Below are positions 1 through 5,035 of a stretch of 5,035 bases of DNA, one piece after another. This DNA comes from Spirochaeta sp. (lineage in GTDB: Bacteria; Spirochaetota; Spirochaetia; DSM-2461): the NCBI GenBank assembly GCA_030592625.1, contig JAUVIY010000210.1, positions 1-5,035 of the forward strand, written 5' to 3'. The notes under the pieces were generated by a model. The model searched no databases. It had not been told where the DNA came from and saw only the letters and a program-made list of their open reading frames with translations. Every line of letters starts with the position of its first letter. The first letter of the stretch is position 1. The translations under genes and the position numbers were made by a program.

Positions 1-126
1 CCTGGTCGTTCCTTCGGAACTGCTCGGCCATGCATCCAGAGGCCTGGTCGTTCCTTCGGAACTGCTCGGCCATGCATCCAGAGGCCTGGTCGTTCCTTCG
101 GAACTGCTCGGCCATGCATCCAGAGG
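1..126. repeat. Tandem array, three perfect 42-bp units
   Basis: Three identical head-to-tail copies lie at 1-42, 43-84 and 85-126; the array may continue beyond the left edge. Each unit contains the hairpin GTTCC-TTC-GGAAC, with GGCC flanking it on both sides from the second copy onward, and an ATGCAT palindrome. The unit length is a multiple of three and no frame on either strand contains a stop, so the array is open in all six frames. The plus frame beginning at base 1 is the argS frame. Perfect identity suggests recent expansion or active homogenisation. Whether it is coding (end of an upstream gene), an intergenic minisatellite or an assembly artefact cannot be decided from this window. 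Confidence 0.97.
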
Positions 127-147
127 CAATTCGAGCATTTTTATAAC
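119..147 (+). promoter_or_regulatory. Weak candidate argS promoter
   Basis: A -10-like box TATAAC lies at 142-147. The best-spaced -35 position (17 bp upstream) is TCCAGA at 119-124, inside the last repeat copy, and matches TTGACA at only three of six bases. It is the only plausible -10 box between the array and argS, but argS may instead be transcribed from a promoter to the left of the window. Confidence 0.25.
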
Positions 148-186
148 GCATCACGCAAACTCATTGTGCAAACCACAGTGAGTCGC

Positions 187-192
187 AAGGAG
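187..192 (+). promoter_or_regulatory. Ribosome binding site that sets the argS start
   Basis: AAGGAG is a near-perfect Shine-Dalgarno sequence. It sits six bases upstream of an in-frame TTG at 199. The upstream in-frame GTG codons at 166 and 178 have no comparable site, so this motif decides the start. Confidence 0.8.
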
Positions 193-198
193 TCTCAA

Positions 199-1941
199 TT
201 GAAAGATATTCAAAACCTGTGGACTTCCAGAGTCCTCAGCGAATTGGAGAATATGGCAGAATCCGCAGGAGTCGAATCCGATGGATTTTCAAGCCGTTTG
301 AGCGTCGGGAAACCTCCGAAAAGTGATATGGGCGACCTGTCTTATCCTCTTTTCCCTTTTGCAAAGGACCTGAAGAAGGCGGCTCCGGCACTTGCTGTCG
401 AGATTGCCGGGAGACTGGGTGGCGAAGAAGCCGGTATTTCGGTTGCCGGTCCCTATTTGAATATCCGGATCGACAGAGCTTCGGCCATATTCAATCTTCT
501 TGAGATTATTGAAGCTTCCGGCGATGACTGGGGTTCAGGCGATAATCTGGCCGGCCGCAAAGTGATGGTCGAGTTCTCGAGTCCCAATACAAACAAGCCC
601 CTCCATCTGGGTCATTTGAGAAACGATATCCTTGGAGAAAGCTGTGCCCGGATTATTGCGGCTCGGGGAGCTGAAGTTCAGAAAGTGAATCTGGTTAACG
701 ACCGGGGTGTGCATATCTGTAAATCCATGCTGGCCTACAGGAAGTTCGGAGAAGGGCAAACCCCCGAAACAATGGGAGTGAAGAGCGATAGATTTGTCGG
801 AGATCTCTACGTTCGTTTCTGCCAATGGGCGAGGGAAGAGAAGGATGCGGAGGATGAGGCACAGATGATGCTTCAGGCCTGGGAATCCGGAGATAAGAAA
901 ATCCGAGATCTCTGGAAAACCATGAACGGTTGGGCCCTATCGGGTATTGAGTCCACATATAAACGGACAGGTGTGAGTTTTGACCGGATCTACCGGGAGA
1001 GCGAAACCTATCTCCTTGGAAAAGAACAGGTTCTAAAAGGGCTTGAGTCCGGGGTTTTCTACAAGGATGATGATGGATCGATCCGCCTTGACATGGATGA
1101 AATCGGTCTTGACACAAAGGTTCTCCTACGTTCGGACGGTACCTCTGTCTATATCACTCAGGATCTGGGAACTGCAATCAGCAGGCATGATGAGTGGCCC
1201 TTCGATCAGCTCATTTACGTCGTTGGAAGTGAGCAGGAATATCATTTTCGGGTTCTTTTCTACGCATTGAAGAAACTCGGTTTCCCCTGGGCCGAACGGC
1301 TGAGGCATCTTTCCTACGGCATGGTGAATCTACCGGAAGGAAAAATGAAATCCAGGGAAGGCACCGTGGTGGACGCAGACGACCTGATCGACAAACTGTC
1401 AGACCTGGCTCTCGCCGAAATACAGGCGAAGGGCAGAGAAGACGATGTCGGTGATGCTTCATTCACCGCCGAGAAGATTGCCATCGCCGCTCTGCATTAT
1501 TTCCTGCTTCAGGTTTCCCCGACCAAGGATATGATATTCAATCCGGAGGAATCCTTGTCCTTTACCGGTAATACCGGACCCTATCTGCAGTACATGGTGG
1601 CTCGGGTAACCAGCTTGATCGCCAAGGCTTCCGAGAGTGTCAGAGATGCCGATGTGAAACCGGAGCTTCTGAACCGGGATGACGAATGGGAACTCAGTCG
1701 CAGAATCGCTGAATATCCCGAACTTGTATCCCGTGCCGCCGACAAGCTCGACCCCTCGATTCTGACGGTTGGTTTATACGAAATAGCCAGGGATTTCAGC
1801 CGTTACTATCACGAAGTTCCCATTGCCCGGGCGGATGATGCATCCCTTGCCGCCAGCCGTATGGCACTGGCCAGGGCGGTATTGGCGACCCTGAAGAGCG
1901 GTTTCAAGCTCTTGAATATACCTTATATCGAGGCGATGTAG
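199..1941 (+). CDS. argS: Arginyl-tRNA synthetase (ArgRS, EC 6.1.1.19)
   Basis: This cytoplasmic class Ia synthetase charges tRNA-Arg with arginine using ATP. From the TTG start at 199 it is 580 residues, a normal length. In order: an N-terminal tRNA D-loop-recognising domain (about residues 1-95, with the family stretch GDLSYPLFPFAK and later VAGPYLNI); the catalytic Rossmann domain with the HIGH-type motif HLGH at 136-139, preceded by SSPNTNKPL; the KMSKS-equivalent KMKSREG beginning near residue 383; and an alpha-helical DALR anticodon-binding domain starting around NTGPYLQY (about 458) and ending in LLNIPYIEAM. The NTNKP-HLGH version is typical of the Bacteroidetes/spirochaete-like branch (recollection, not searched). 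The frame has no stop upstream, all the way through the 42-bp repeats to base 1, so GTG 166 (591 residues) or a longer form is formally possible; AAGGAG six bases before TTG 199 and the domain start favour 199. A promoter and a 231-bp gap separate it from rplU, so it is probably a separate transcription unit. Confidence 0.96.
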   Translation: MKDIQNLWTSRVLSELENMAESAGVESDGFSSRLSVGKPPKSDMGDLSYPLFPFAKDLKKAAPALAVEIAGRLGGEEAGISVAGPYLNIRIDRASAIFNLLEIIEASGDDWGSGDNLAGRKVMVEFSSPNTNKPLHLGHLRNDILGESCARIIAARGAEVQKVNLVNDRGVHICKSMLAYRKFGEGQTPETMGVKSDRFVGDLYVRFCQWAREEKDAEDEAQMMLQAWESGDKKIRDLWKTMNGWALSGIESTYKRTGVSFDRIYRESETYLLGKEQVLKGLESGVFYKDDDGSIRLDMDEIGLDTKVLLRSDGTSVYITQDLGTAISRHDEWPFDQLIYVVGSEQEYHFRVLFYALKKLGFPWAERLRHLSYGMVNLPEGKMKSREGTVVDADDLIDKLSDLALAEIQAKGREDDVGDASFTAEKIAIAALHYFLLQVSPTKDMIFNPEESLSFTGNTGPYLQYMVARVTSLIAKASESVRDADVKPELLNRDDEWELSRRIAEYPELVSRAADKLDPSILTVGLYEIARDFSRYYHEVPIARADDASLAASRMALARAVLATLKSGFKLLNIPYIEAM

Positions 1942-1944
1942 GTT

Positions 1945-1958
1945 TTCCCATAAGGGAA
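1945..1958 (+). other. Small hairpin just after argS
   Basis: TTCCC-ATAA-GGGAA forms a 5-bp stem with a 4-base loop, starting three bases after the argS stop. No T-tract follows it on either strand, so it is not a convincing intrinsic terminator. It could protect the 3' end of the argS message or be chance. Confidence 0.35.
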
Positions 1959-1971
1959 TCCATGGGAGAAT

Positions 1972-2079
1972 GCGATAGGGATAGAAGCGGTACCCCGCAG
2001 CCCGGCTGAGGCCGGGGGAGGAGTACAAGCGGATAGCCCGGACCCCGCCCTTCGGGAGCGAACTCAGGCGGGGTATCGC
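1972..2079 (+). other. Candidate structured RNA / REP-like palindromic element
   Basis: The sequence folds on paper as a three-way junction. The closing stem is GCGATA (1972-1977) with TATCGC (2074-2079). Arm 1 pairs GGG 1978-1980 with CCC 2037-2039, leaves a purine-rich internal loop, then pairs GTACCCC (1990-1996) with GGAGTAC (2020-2026) with one mismatch, and is capped by CCCGGC-TGAG-GCCGGG (2001-2016). Arm 2 is a perfect 7-bp stem, CCCCGCC (2043-2049) with GGCGGGG (2067-2073), enclosing a possible GAG-CGAA-CTC hairpin (2056-2065). The two strands of the internal loop carry the same boxes in swapped order: GATAGAAGCGG (1980-1990) and AAGCGGATAG (2027-2036). It lies downstream of argS and upstream of the rplU promoter, so if transcribed from the plus strand it belongs to the argS 3' region. 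No coding potential is evident. It may be a dispersed repeat family member; only one copy is in this window. Strand is assigned from the direction of the flanking genes. Confidence 0.65.
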
Positions 2080-2089
2080 CCGGGATCGG

Positions 2090-2119
2090 TTGACCATAAG
2101 TCCCTGCAGATGCTATACA
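2090..2119 (+). promoter_or_regulatory. Sigma-70-type promoter of the rplU operon
   Basis: The -35 box TTGACC (2090-2095, five of six consensus bases) is followed after 18 bp by TATACA (2114-2119). The -10 is preceded by TGC at 2111-2113, forming an extended -10 (TGnTATA). The predicted transcript start is near 2126, giving a leader of roughly 47 bases. It is the only strong promoter I see before the tightly packed rplU-to-LCP gene set, and its -35 lies only about ten bases from the structured element. Confidence 0.7.
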
Positions 2120-2157
2120 TGCCCGGTGCGCTCACGCGACGCGATTTTTATATGACT

Positions 2158-2162
2158 GAGGT
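2158..2162 (+). promoter_or_regulatory. rplU ribosome binding site
   Basis: GAGGT lies ten bases upstream of the rplU ATG within the short leader. The remainder of the leader (about 2126-2157) offers only a weak 4-bp stem around GCG-CTCA-CGC. No convincing L21-type autoregulatory structure is seen. Confidence 0.6.
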
Positions 2163-2172
2163 CTGAATTACG

Positions 2173-2484
2173 ATGTACGCTCTGGTAGAAATCAAGGGCA
2201 AACAGTACAAGGTGGAGAAGGGCAGCCTGATCAAGGTTGACCTCCTCGGCGAAGAAGCCGGTAATAAGGTGGAATTCGAAACTGTACTGATGCTTTCAGG
2301 CGACAAGGGTCCCAAGATTGGTCAACCCTACGTCAAAGGCGCTAAAGTTACGGCAATCGTAGGTGAAACCGTCAAGGGAACCAAGATTAATGTGCTGAAG
2401 TTCAAAAAACGGAAAGGGTATCACAGGAACCAGGGACATCGTCAGAAATACTCCCTTCTCAAGGTGAACGAGATTACCGGTTAG
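2173..2484 (+). CDS. rplU: 50S ribosomal protein L21
   Basis: A 103-residue protein, the usual L21 length. It starts MYALVEIKGKQYKVEKG, the canonical beginning of the family (ATG start supported by GAGGT upstream). The C-terminal third carries the basic rRNA-binding signature KFKKRKGYHRNQGHRQ, followed by the usual KYSLLKVNEI ending. L21 binds 23S rRNA in the large subunit. It is the first gene of the operon, directly behind the predicted extended -10 promoter, and is followed after ten bases by prp. The AGGGA ribosome binding site of prp overlaps the rplU stop codon, so the two are likely translationally coupled. Nothing is unusual in the protein. Confidence 0.98.
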   Translation: MYALVEIKGKQYKVEKGSLIKVDLLGEEAGNKVEFETVLMLSGDKGPKIGQPYVKGAKVTAIVGETVKGTKINVLKFKKRKGYHRNQGHRQKYSLLKVNEITG

Positions 2485-2494
2485 GGAAAAGGCG

Positions 2495-2908
2495 ATGGTT
2501 GAGATCGTCGTAGTCCTGGACGGCAGCGGTTGTTTGAGCCGGATGAGCCTGAAAGGTCATGCGGGATTTGAATCGGTTGAAGGCAGTCGTTGCATAAGGT
2601 TGCGACGGATCTTTCACCGTTTAATGGGGTTTTCGATAAAGAACGGCCCTGCAAACCCTGCCTGTGCGGCGGTAACCCTTCTGGCCCGTAGTGTAGCCCG
2701 TTTGACGGCTTCACGTACGGGATGGACAGTCGACGGTGCAGCGCCGGTACCGGGGAACCTCTCCCTGGTGATAAATCGGCGGCCCGAAGACACGGATGAG
2801 TGGCTTCGCGGGGTAACTGATACCCTGTTGCAGGCCCTGGCCGATATCGACGAGGAATATCCCGGAACGATATCGGTGAGCTTAGAGGAGATTAACAATG
2901 GCTCATAA
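2495..2908 (+). CDS. prp: Ribosomal-processing cysteine protease Prp (YsxB family) with an internal insertion
   Basis: Prp is a small cysteine protease encoded between rplU and rpmA in many bacteria; in Firmicutes it removes an N-terminal extension from L27. The protein here is 137 residues, longer than the usual 105-115. Residues 1-31 match the family: a beta-strand [22 protein letters not shown] with the catalytic His22, then EG. The nucleophile is Cys57 in [13 protein letters not shown], and the C-terminal half ([24 protein letters not shown]) fits the family's last helix. In S. aureus Prp the pair is His22 and Cys34; here an extra 22 residues (about 32-53) lie between them. The Asp of the common DIVCAA motif is Asn54. 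Start ATG 2495 has AGGGA seven bases upstream, overlapping the rplU stop. The 3' end overlaps rpmA by 11 bases. The neighbouring L27 has no cleavable extension, so the substrate here is uncertain. Confidence 0.9.
   Translation: MVEIVVVLDGSGCLSRMSLKGHAGFESVEGSRCIRLRRIFHRLMGFSIKNGPANPACAAVTLLARSVARLTASRTGWTVDGAAPVPGNLSLVINRRPEDTDEWLRGVTDTLLQALADIDEEYPGTISVSLEEINNGS
2588..2653 (+). other. 66-bp in-frame insertion within prp
   Basis: This segment encodes 22 residues (Arg32-Ala53, basic and hydrophobic, including [12 protein letters not shown]). It separates EGS from NPACAAV; removing it restores normal His-Cys spacing (His22, Cys35). It contains a distant inverted repeat, CCGTT (2618-2622) with AACGG (2642-2646), and GTTGC occurs twice near its left end. 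The exact borders are inferred from family memory, not from an alignment. Confidence 0.55.
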
Positions 2909-3152
2909 AAAGGGCGGCGGTTCTTCAAAGAACGGTCGCGATTCCAATGCCCAGAGATTGGGTGTCAAACGCTACGGCGGTCAGCTGGTAACGGCGGGGA
3001 CTATCCTTATTCGCCAGCGTGGTACTCGCATCCATCCCGGAGAAAATGTCGGTCGTGGCAAAGATGACACGTTATTTGCAAAACTGACAGGAACCGTTCT
3101 TTACCATTTTAAAAAAGGTAAGAAGCGGGTTTCCATCGTCACCGAGAGCTGA
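2898..3152 (+). CDS. rpmA: 50S ribosomal protein L27
   Basis: L27 lies at the peptidyl-transferase centre of the large subunit, with its N-terminal tail reaching toward the P-site tRNA. The 84-residue product is standard length and begins [16 protein letters not shown], the mature-type N-terminus. The L27 signature follows: [20 protein letters not shown]. The start is ATG 2898 with GAGGAG (2885-2890) seven bases upstream. A TAG at 2883-2885 closes the same frame just upstream, so the cleavable N-terminal leader found in Firmicutes L27 is excluded. It overlaps the end of prp by 11 bases and is followed by obgE after six bases. Confidence 0.98.
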   Translation: MAHKKGGGSSKNGRDSNAQRLGVKRYGGQLVTAGTILIRQRGTRIHPGENVGRGKDDTLFAKLTGTVLYHFKKGKKRVSIVTES

Positions 3153-3158
3153 TACCCT

Positions 3159-4154
3159 ATGTCCGCCTTCGTCGACGAGACCCGTTTCGAGGTCCGGTCC
3201 GGCGACGGTGGAGCCGGCAGCTCCTCCTTCCGCCGTGAAAAATATGTGCCTCGTGGGGGTCCCGACGGAGGAGACGGTGGGAAAGGTGGTGATGTCATTT
3301 TCATCACCCGCCGAAACCTGGCAACCCTGTCCCATACCCGGGGCAAAGTTATTTACAAAGCAAAACATGGTGATCCGGGGCGGGGCCGGAAAAGGCACGG
3401 CAAGAACGGTGAAGACATCATCATCCCCGTTCCTCCGGGAACCATCATAACGGATACTGAAACCGGCGAAGTTCTCCATGATTTTCCCACTAATGTCGAG
3501 GGGGAAGAATGGGCGTGCCTCACAGGTGGTAAGGGTGGCCTCGGTAACTGGCATTTTCGCACTTCAAGGAACCAGAGTCCCACCTATTTTCAAGATGGAA
3601 AACCGGGGATGAACCGGAATGTCAGCCTGGAACTGGCACTCATTGCCGATATAGGCCTTGTAGGAATGCCCAGTGCCGGGAAATCAAGTCTCATCAATGC
3701 TCTCACCGCCGCCAACTCAAAAGTCGGGGCTTATCCATTTACAACTAAAATCCCCAGTCTCGGTGTGCTCAGGCGCGGTGAAACGGAAGTGGTGCTCGCC
3801 GATATTCCGGGGCTCATCGAAGGAGCTTCCAATGGAGCAGGATTGGGGCATAAATTCCTTCGGCATATCGGCAGGTCCGGATCTCTGGCATATTTAACCG
3901 ACCTCGGAGAAGAGGATCCTGTCCATGCCGTGATGCTTCTCGAGGAGGAGCTCCGGAAATACAATTCCCAACTTTCCGACAAAAACCGGATCATCATAGG
4001 TTCAAAAACCGATCTGGATGAAACCGGTGAGAAGCTTTCTGCACTTATTTCATCTTTCCCCGAAGACAAAGTGCTTGGTGTATCGGTATATACCCGGAAC
4101 GGTTTGAACGAACTGACCGACGCTTTTATCGAGTGGGGTTCTGCGGTCAAGTGA
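3159..4154 (+). CDS. obgE: GTPase ObgE/CgtA, 50S subunit assembly factor
   Basis: Obg is a conserved GTPase that binds the 50S subunit during late assembly and links it to nucleotide state and stress. The 331-residue protein has the glycine-rich Obg domain first (1 to about 157: FVDETRFEVRSGDGGAG, PDGGDGGKGGDV, GGKGGLGNWHF), then the G domain. Visible G motifs: G1 GMPSAGKSS at 169-177, switch I YPFTT at 192-196, G3 DIPG at 215-218, followed by LIEGAS and LGHKFLRHI. G4 reads SKTD at 282-285 rather than NKxD, and G5 reads SVYT at 309-312 rather than SAxT. There is no C-terminal OCT extension, as in many shorter Obg proteins. ATG 3159 comes six bases after rpmA with only a weak GAGAG site, so translation is probably coupled to rpmA. 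The 3' end overlaps nadD by four bases. Confidence 0.97.
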   Translation: MSAFVDETRFEVRSGDGGAGSSSFRREKYVPRGGPDGGDGGKGGDVIFITRRNLATLSHTRGKVIYKAKHGDPGRGRKRHGKNGEDIIIPVPPGTIITDTETGEVLHDFPTNVEGEEWACLTGGKGGLGNWHFRTSRNQSPTYFQDGKPGMNRNVSLELALIADIGLVGMPSAGKSSLINALTAANSKVGAYPFTTKIPSLGVLRRGETEVVLADIPGLIEGASNGAGLGHKFLRHIGRSGSLAYLTDLGEEDPVHAVMLLEEELRKYNSQLSDKNRIIIGSKTDLDETGEKLSALISSFPEDKVLGVSVYTRNGLNELTDAFIEWGSAVK

Positions 4155-4729
4155 AGACGGCGATACTCGGGGGATCCTTCAATCCGGTTCACAGCGGTCA
4201 CATTGCGTTGGCCGAAGATGTGCTAAAACTTGGATATGTGAGAATCCTCTTCATTCCGACATCAAATCCACCTCATAAAACTCCTGCCGGAGGGGCGACT
4301 GACGAAGACAGGATTGAGATGCTCAATCTGGCGTTGAAGGACAGAAAATGGGCGGAAGTCTGGGGCGGAGAAATCCGCCGTGGTGGTTTTTCGTACAGCA
4401 TTGATACTGTCAGGGAACTTAAAGCTTCAGGAATCATTGATTCTCGACCGGGACTGATTATCGGTGATGACCTGGTCGAGGGATTCTCTTCCTGGAAGAA
4501 TGTTGATGATCTGGCGAGGGAAACGGACATCATTCTCGCGAGAAGAGACTCAGGGTCTTCAGTGAATTTCCCGTACAATTGCAGAAGGCTGGAGAATACT
4601 CTCTGGCCGTATTCATCCACGGAAGTGAGAGATATTATCACCGAAGGTACAGACCTGAAGGGCATTGTGCCTTCTGCTGTTGCTGTCTATATCGAATTGA
4701 AGGGCCTGTATCGCGATGCGACAACCTGA
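4151..4729 (+). CDS. nadD: Nicotinate-nucleotide adenylyltransferase
   Basis: NadD joins nicotinic acid mononucleotide and ATP to give deamido-NAD in cytoplasmic NAD synthesis. From GTG 4151 the protein is 192 residues, typical for the family. The nucleotidyltransferase motif GGSFNPVHSGH is at residues 7-17, IIGDDLVEGFSSWKNVDDL lies in the middle, and the C-terminal SSTEVRD motif is at 155-161, followed by the usual IVPSAVAVYIELKGLY ending. GTG 4151 was chosen because the family begins within a few residues of the GGSFNP motif and because it forms a GTGA overlap with the obgE stop, typical of coupled translation; an in-frame GTG at 4133 would add six residues. It overlaps the next gene by 14 bases. 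Confidence 0.96.
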   Translation: MKTAILGGSFNPVHSGHIALAEDVLKLGYVRILFIPTSNPPHKTPAGGATDEDRIEMLNLALKDRKWAEVWGGEIRRGGFSYSIDTVRELKASGIIDSRPGLIIGDDLVEGFSSWKNVDDLARETDIILARRDSGSSVNFPYNCRRLENTLWPYSSTEVRDIITEGTDLKGIVPSAVAVYIELKGLYRDATT

Positions 4730-5035
4730 AAACGCCGCCTGGTATCTTGCTCTCATCGTGATACTGATGGCCTCTCTCGTGGTATGGGCCGTCCTGACCC
4801 TGCGGATTGATGTATTCACTGAAGCCATGAAACGCGGTGAGACCTTGAGTATCCTTCTGGTTATTGATGATGGGGAGAGCCCCCTTCTCACGGAAGTGCT
4901 CTATTATCATCCGGTAACCCAGAACGGGTCACTTGTTGCCATACCTTATGAAACGGGTACCCTGCTCTCCTCCGTTGACCGAGTCGACAGGCTGGAAACA
5001 ATTTATGAACCGGAGAACTGGGAACCGTACAAGGA
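4716..5035 (+). CDS. LytR-CpsA-Psr (LCP)-like membrane-anchored protein, N-terminal part
   Basis: The frame is open from ATG 4716 to the window end (106 complete codons); the 3' part is missing. It starts MRQPENAAWYLAL, followed by one hydrophobic segment (about residues 8-29) and then Arg30, as in an N-terminal signal anchor with the rest outside the cytoplasm. The following region (LSILLVIDDGESPLLTEVL, then YYHPVTQNGSLVAIPYETG and SVDRVDRLETIY) resembles the start of the LCP domain as seen in spirochaete proteins next to nadD; LCP enzymes of other bacteria attach glycopolymers to the cell envelope. The catalytic Arg residues of LCP proteins would lie beyond the window, so the function is tentative. 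An AAGGG site (4700-4704) lies 11 bases upstream of the ATG, inside nadD, and the start overlaps nadD by 14 bases, placing it in the operon. Upstream starts in this frame were not favoured because none has a better site. Confidence 0.72.
   Translation, partial: MRQPENAAWYLALIVILMASLVVWAVLTLRIDVFTEAMKRGETLSILLVIDDGESPLLTEVLYYHPVTQNGSLVAIPYETGTLLSSVDRVDRLETIYEPENWEPYK

Noticed and set aside
1..126. CRISPR array
   Set aside because: The units are head-to-tail and identical over their full length, with no variable spacers.
695..1117. Minus-strand open frame of 140 codons inside argS
   Set aside because: Fully within a conserved essential gene, with a Pro/Arg/Ser-rich translation typical of shadow frames.
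1342..1365. KMKSREG in ArgRS as a degenerate KMSKS motif
   Set aside because: Variants of this kind are usual in this ArgRS subgroup; not a sign of lost activity.
1774..2097. Minus-strand open frame covering the end of argS and the intergenic element
   Set aside because: It spans conserved argS codons and the palindromic element; composition reflects the stems rather than a protein.
2121..2150. Possible intrinsic terminator or attenuator (GCG-CTCA-CGC stem then ATTTTT) in the rplU leader
   Set aside because: The stem is only three to four pairs, and the T-run is separated from it by several bases; too weak to call.
3072..3554. Minus-strand open frame of 160 codons opposite obgE
   Set aside because: It is a shadow of the glycine-rich Obg domain; the plus-strand protein is unmistakable and the minus product resembles nothing and has no ribosome binding context.
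4133..4150. Upstream GTG start for nadD
   Set aside because: It adds six residues not typical of the family; GTG 4151 gives the usual MKxAI-like start and a GTGA overlap with obgE.
3731..4201. Minus-strand open frame of 156 codons opposite the ObgE G domain
   Set aside because: Mirror frame of a conserved gene; no recognisable motif in its translation.

Overview
The window is a compact, all-plus-strand housekeeping segment from a bacterium. It probably comes from a spirochaete (Spirochaetota, free-living type). The reasons are the gene order rplU-prp-rpmA-obgE-nadD followed by a membrane-anchored LytR-CpsA-Psr-type protein, the 'NTNKP-HLGH' form of arginyl-tRNA synthetase, and an L27 without an N-terminal extension. 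The taxonomic call is inference from remembered family patterns; no search was run. Base composition looks moderately G+C-rich and even, with no sign of recent transfer of any gene.

Region 1 (1-198) starts inside a tandem array of three perfect 42-bp units (1-126), which may continue to the left. A short spacer follows with a weak -10-like box. Region 2 (199-1941) is argS; a strong AAGGAG ribosome binding site points to a TTG start at 199. Region 3 (1942-2172) is a 231-bp intergenic stretch. It holds a small hairpin just after argS, a highly structured palindromic element (about 1972-2079) that folds on paper as a three-way junction with two purine-rich boxes, then a good sigma-70-type promoter with an extended -10 (2090-2119) and a short leader.

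Region 4 (2173-5035) reads as one operon driven by that promoter: rplU (L21), prp (YsxB-type cysteine protease), rpmA (L27), obgE (50S assembly GTPase), nadD (nicotinate-nucleotide adenylyltransferase) and the start of an LCP-family-like protein cut by the window end. Junctions are +10, -11, +6, -4 and -14 nt, so translational coupling is likely throughout. The first four genes serve the large ribosomal subunit, nadD serves NAD synthesis, and the last product is probably anchored in the membrane and linked to the cell envelope.

No novel multi-gene system is visible. The points most worth a second look are (a) the structured intergenic element, (b) a 22-residue in-frame insertion in Prp exactly between its catalytic His and Cys, (c) retention of prp beside an L27 that has no cleavable extension, and (d) the 42-bp array, which is open in all six frames and continuous with the argS frame.
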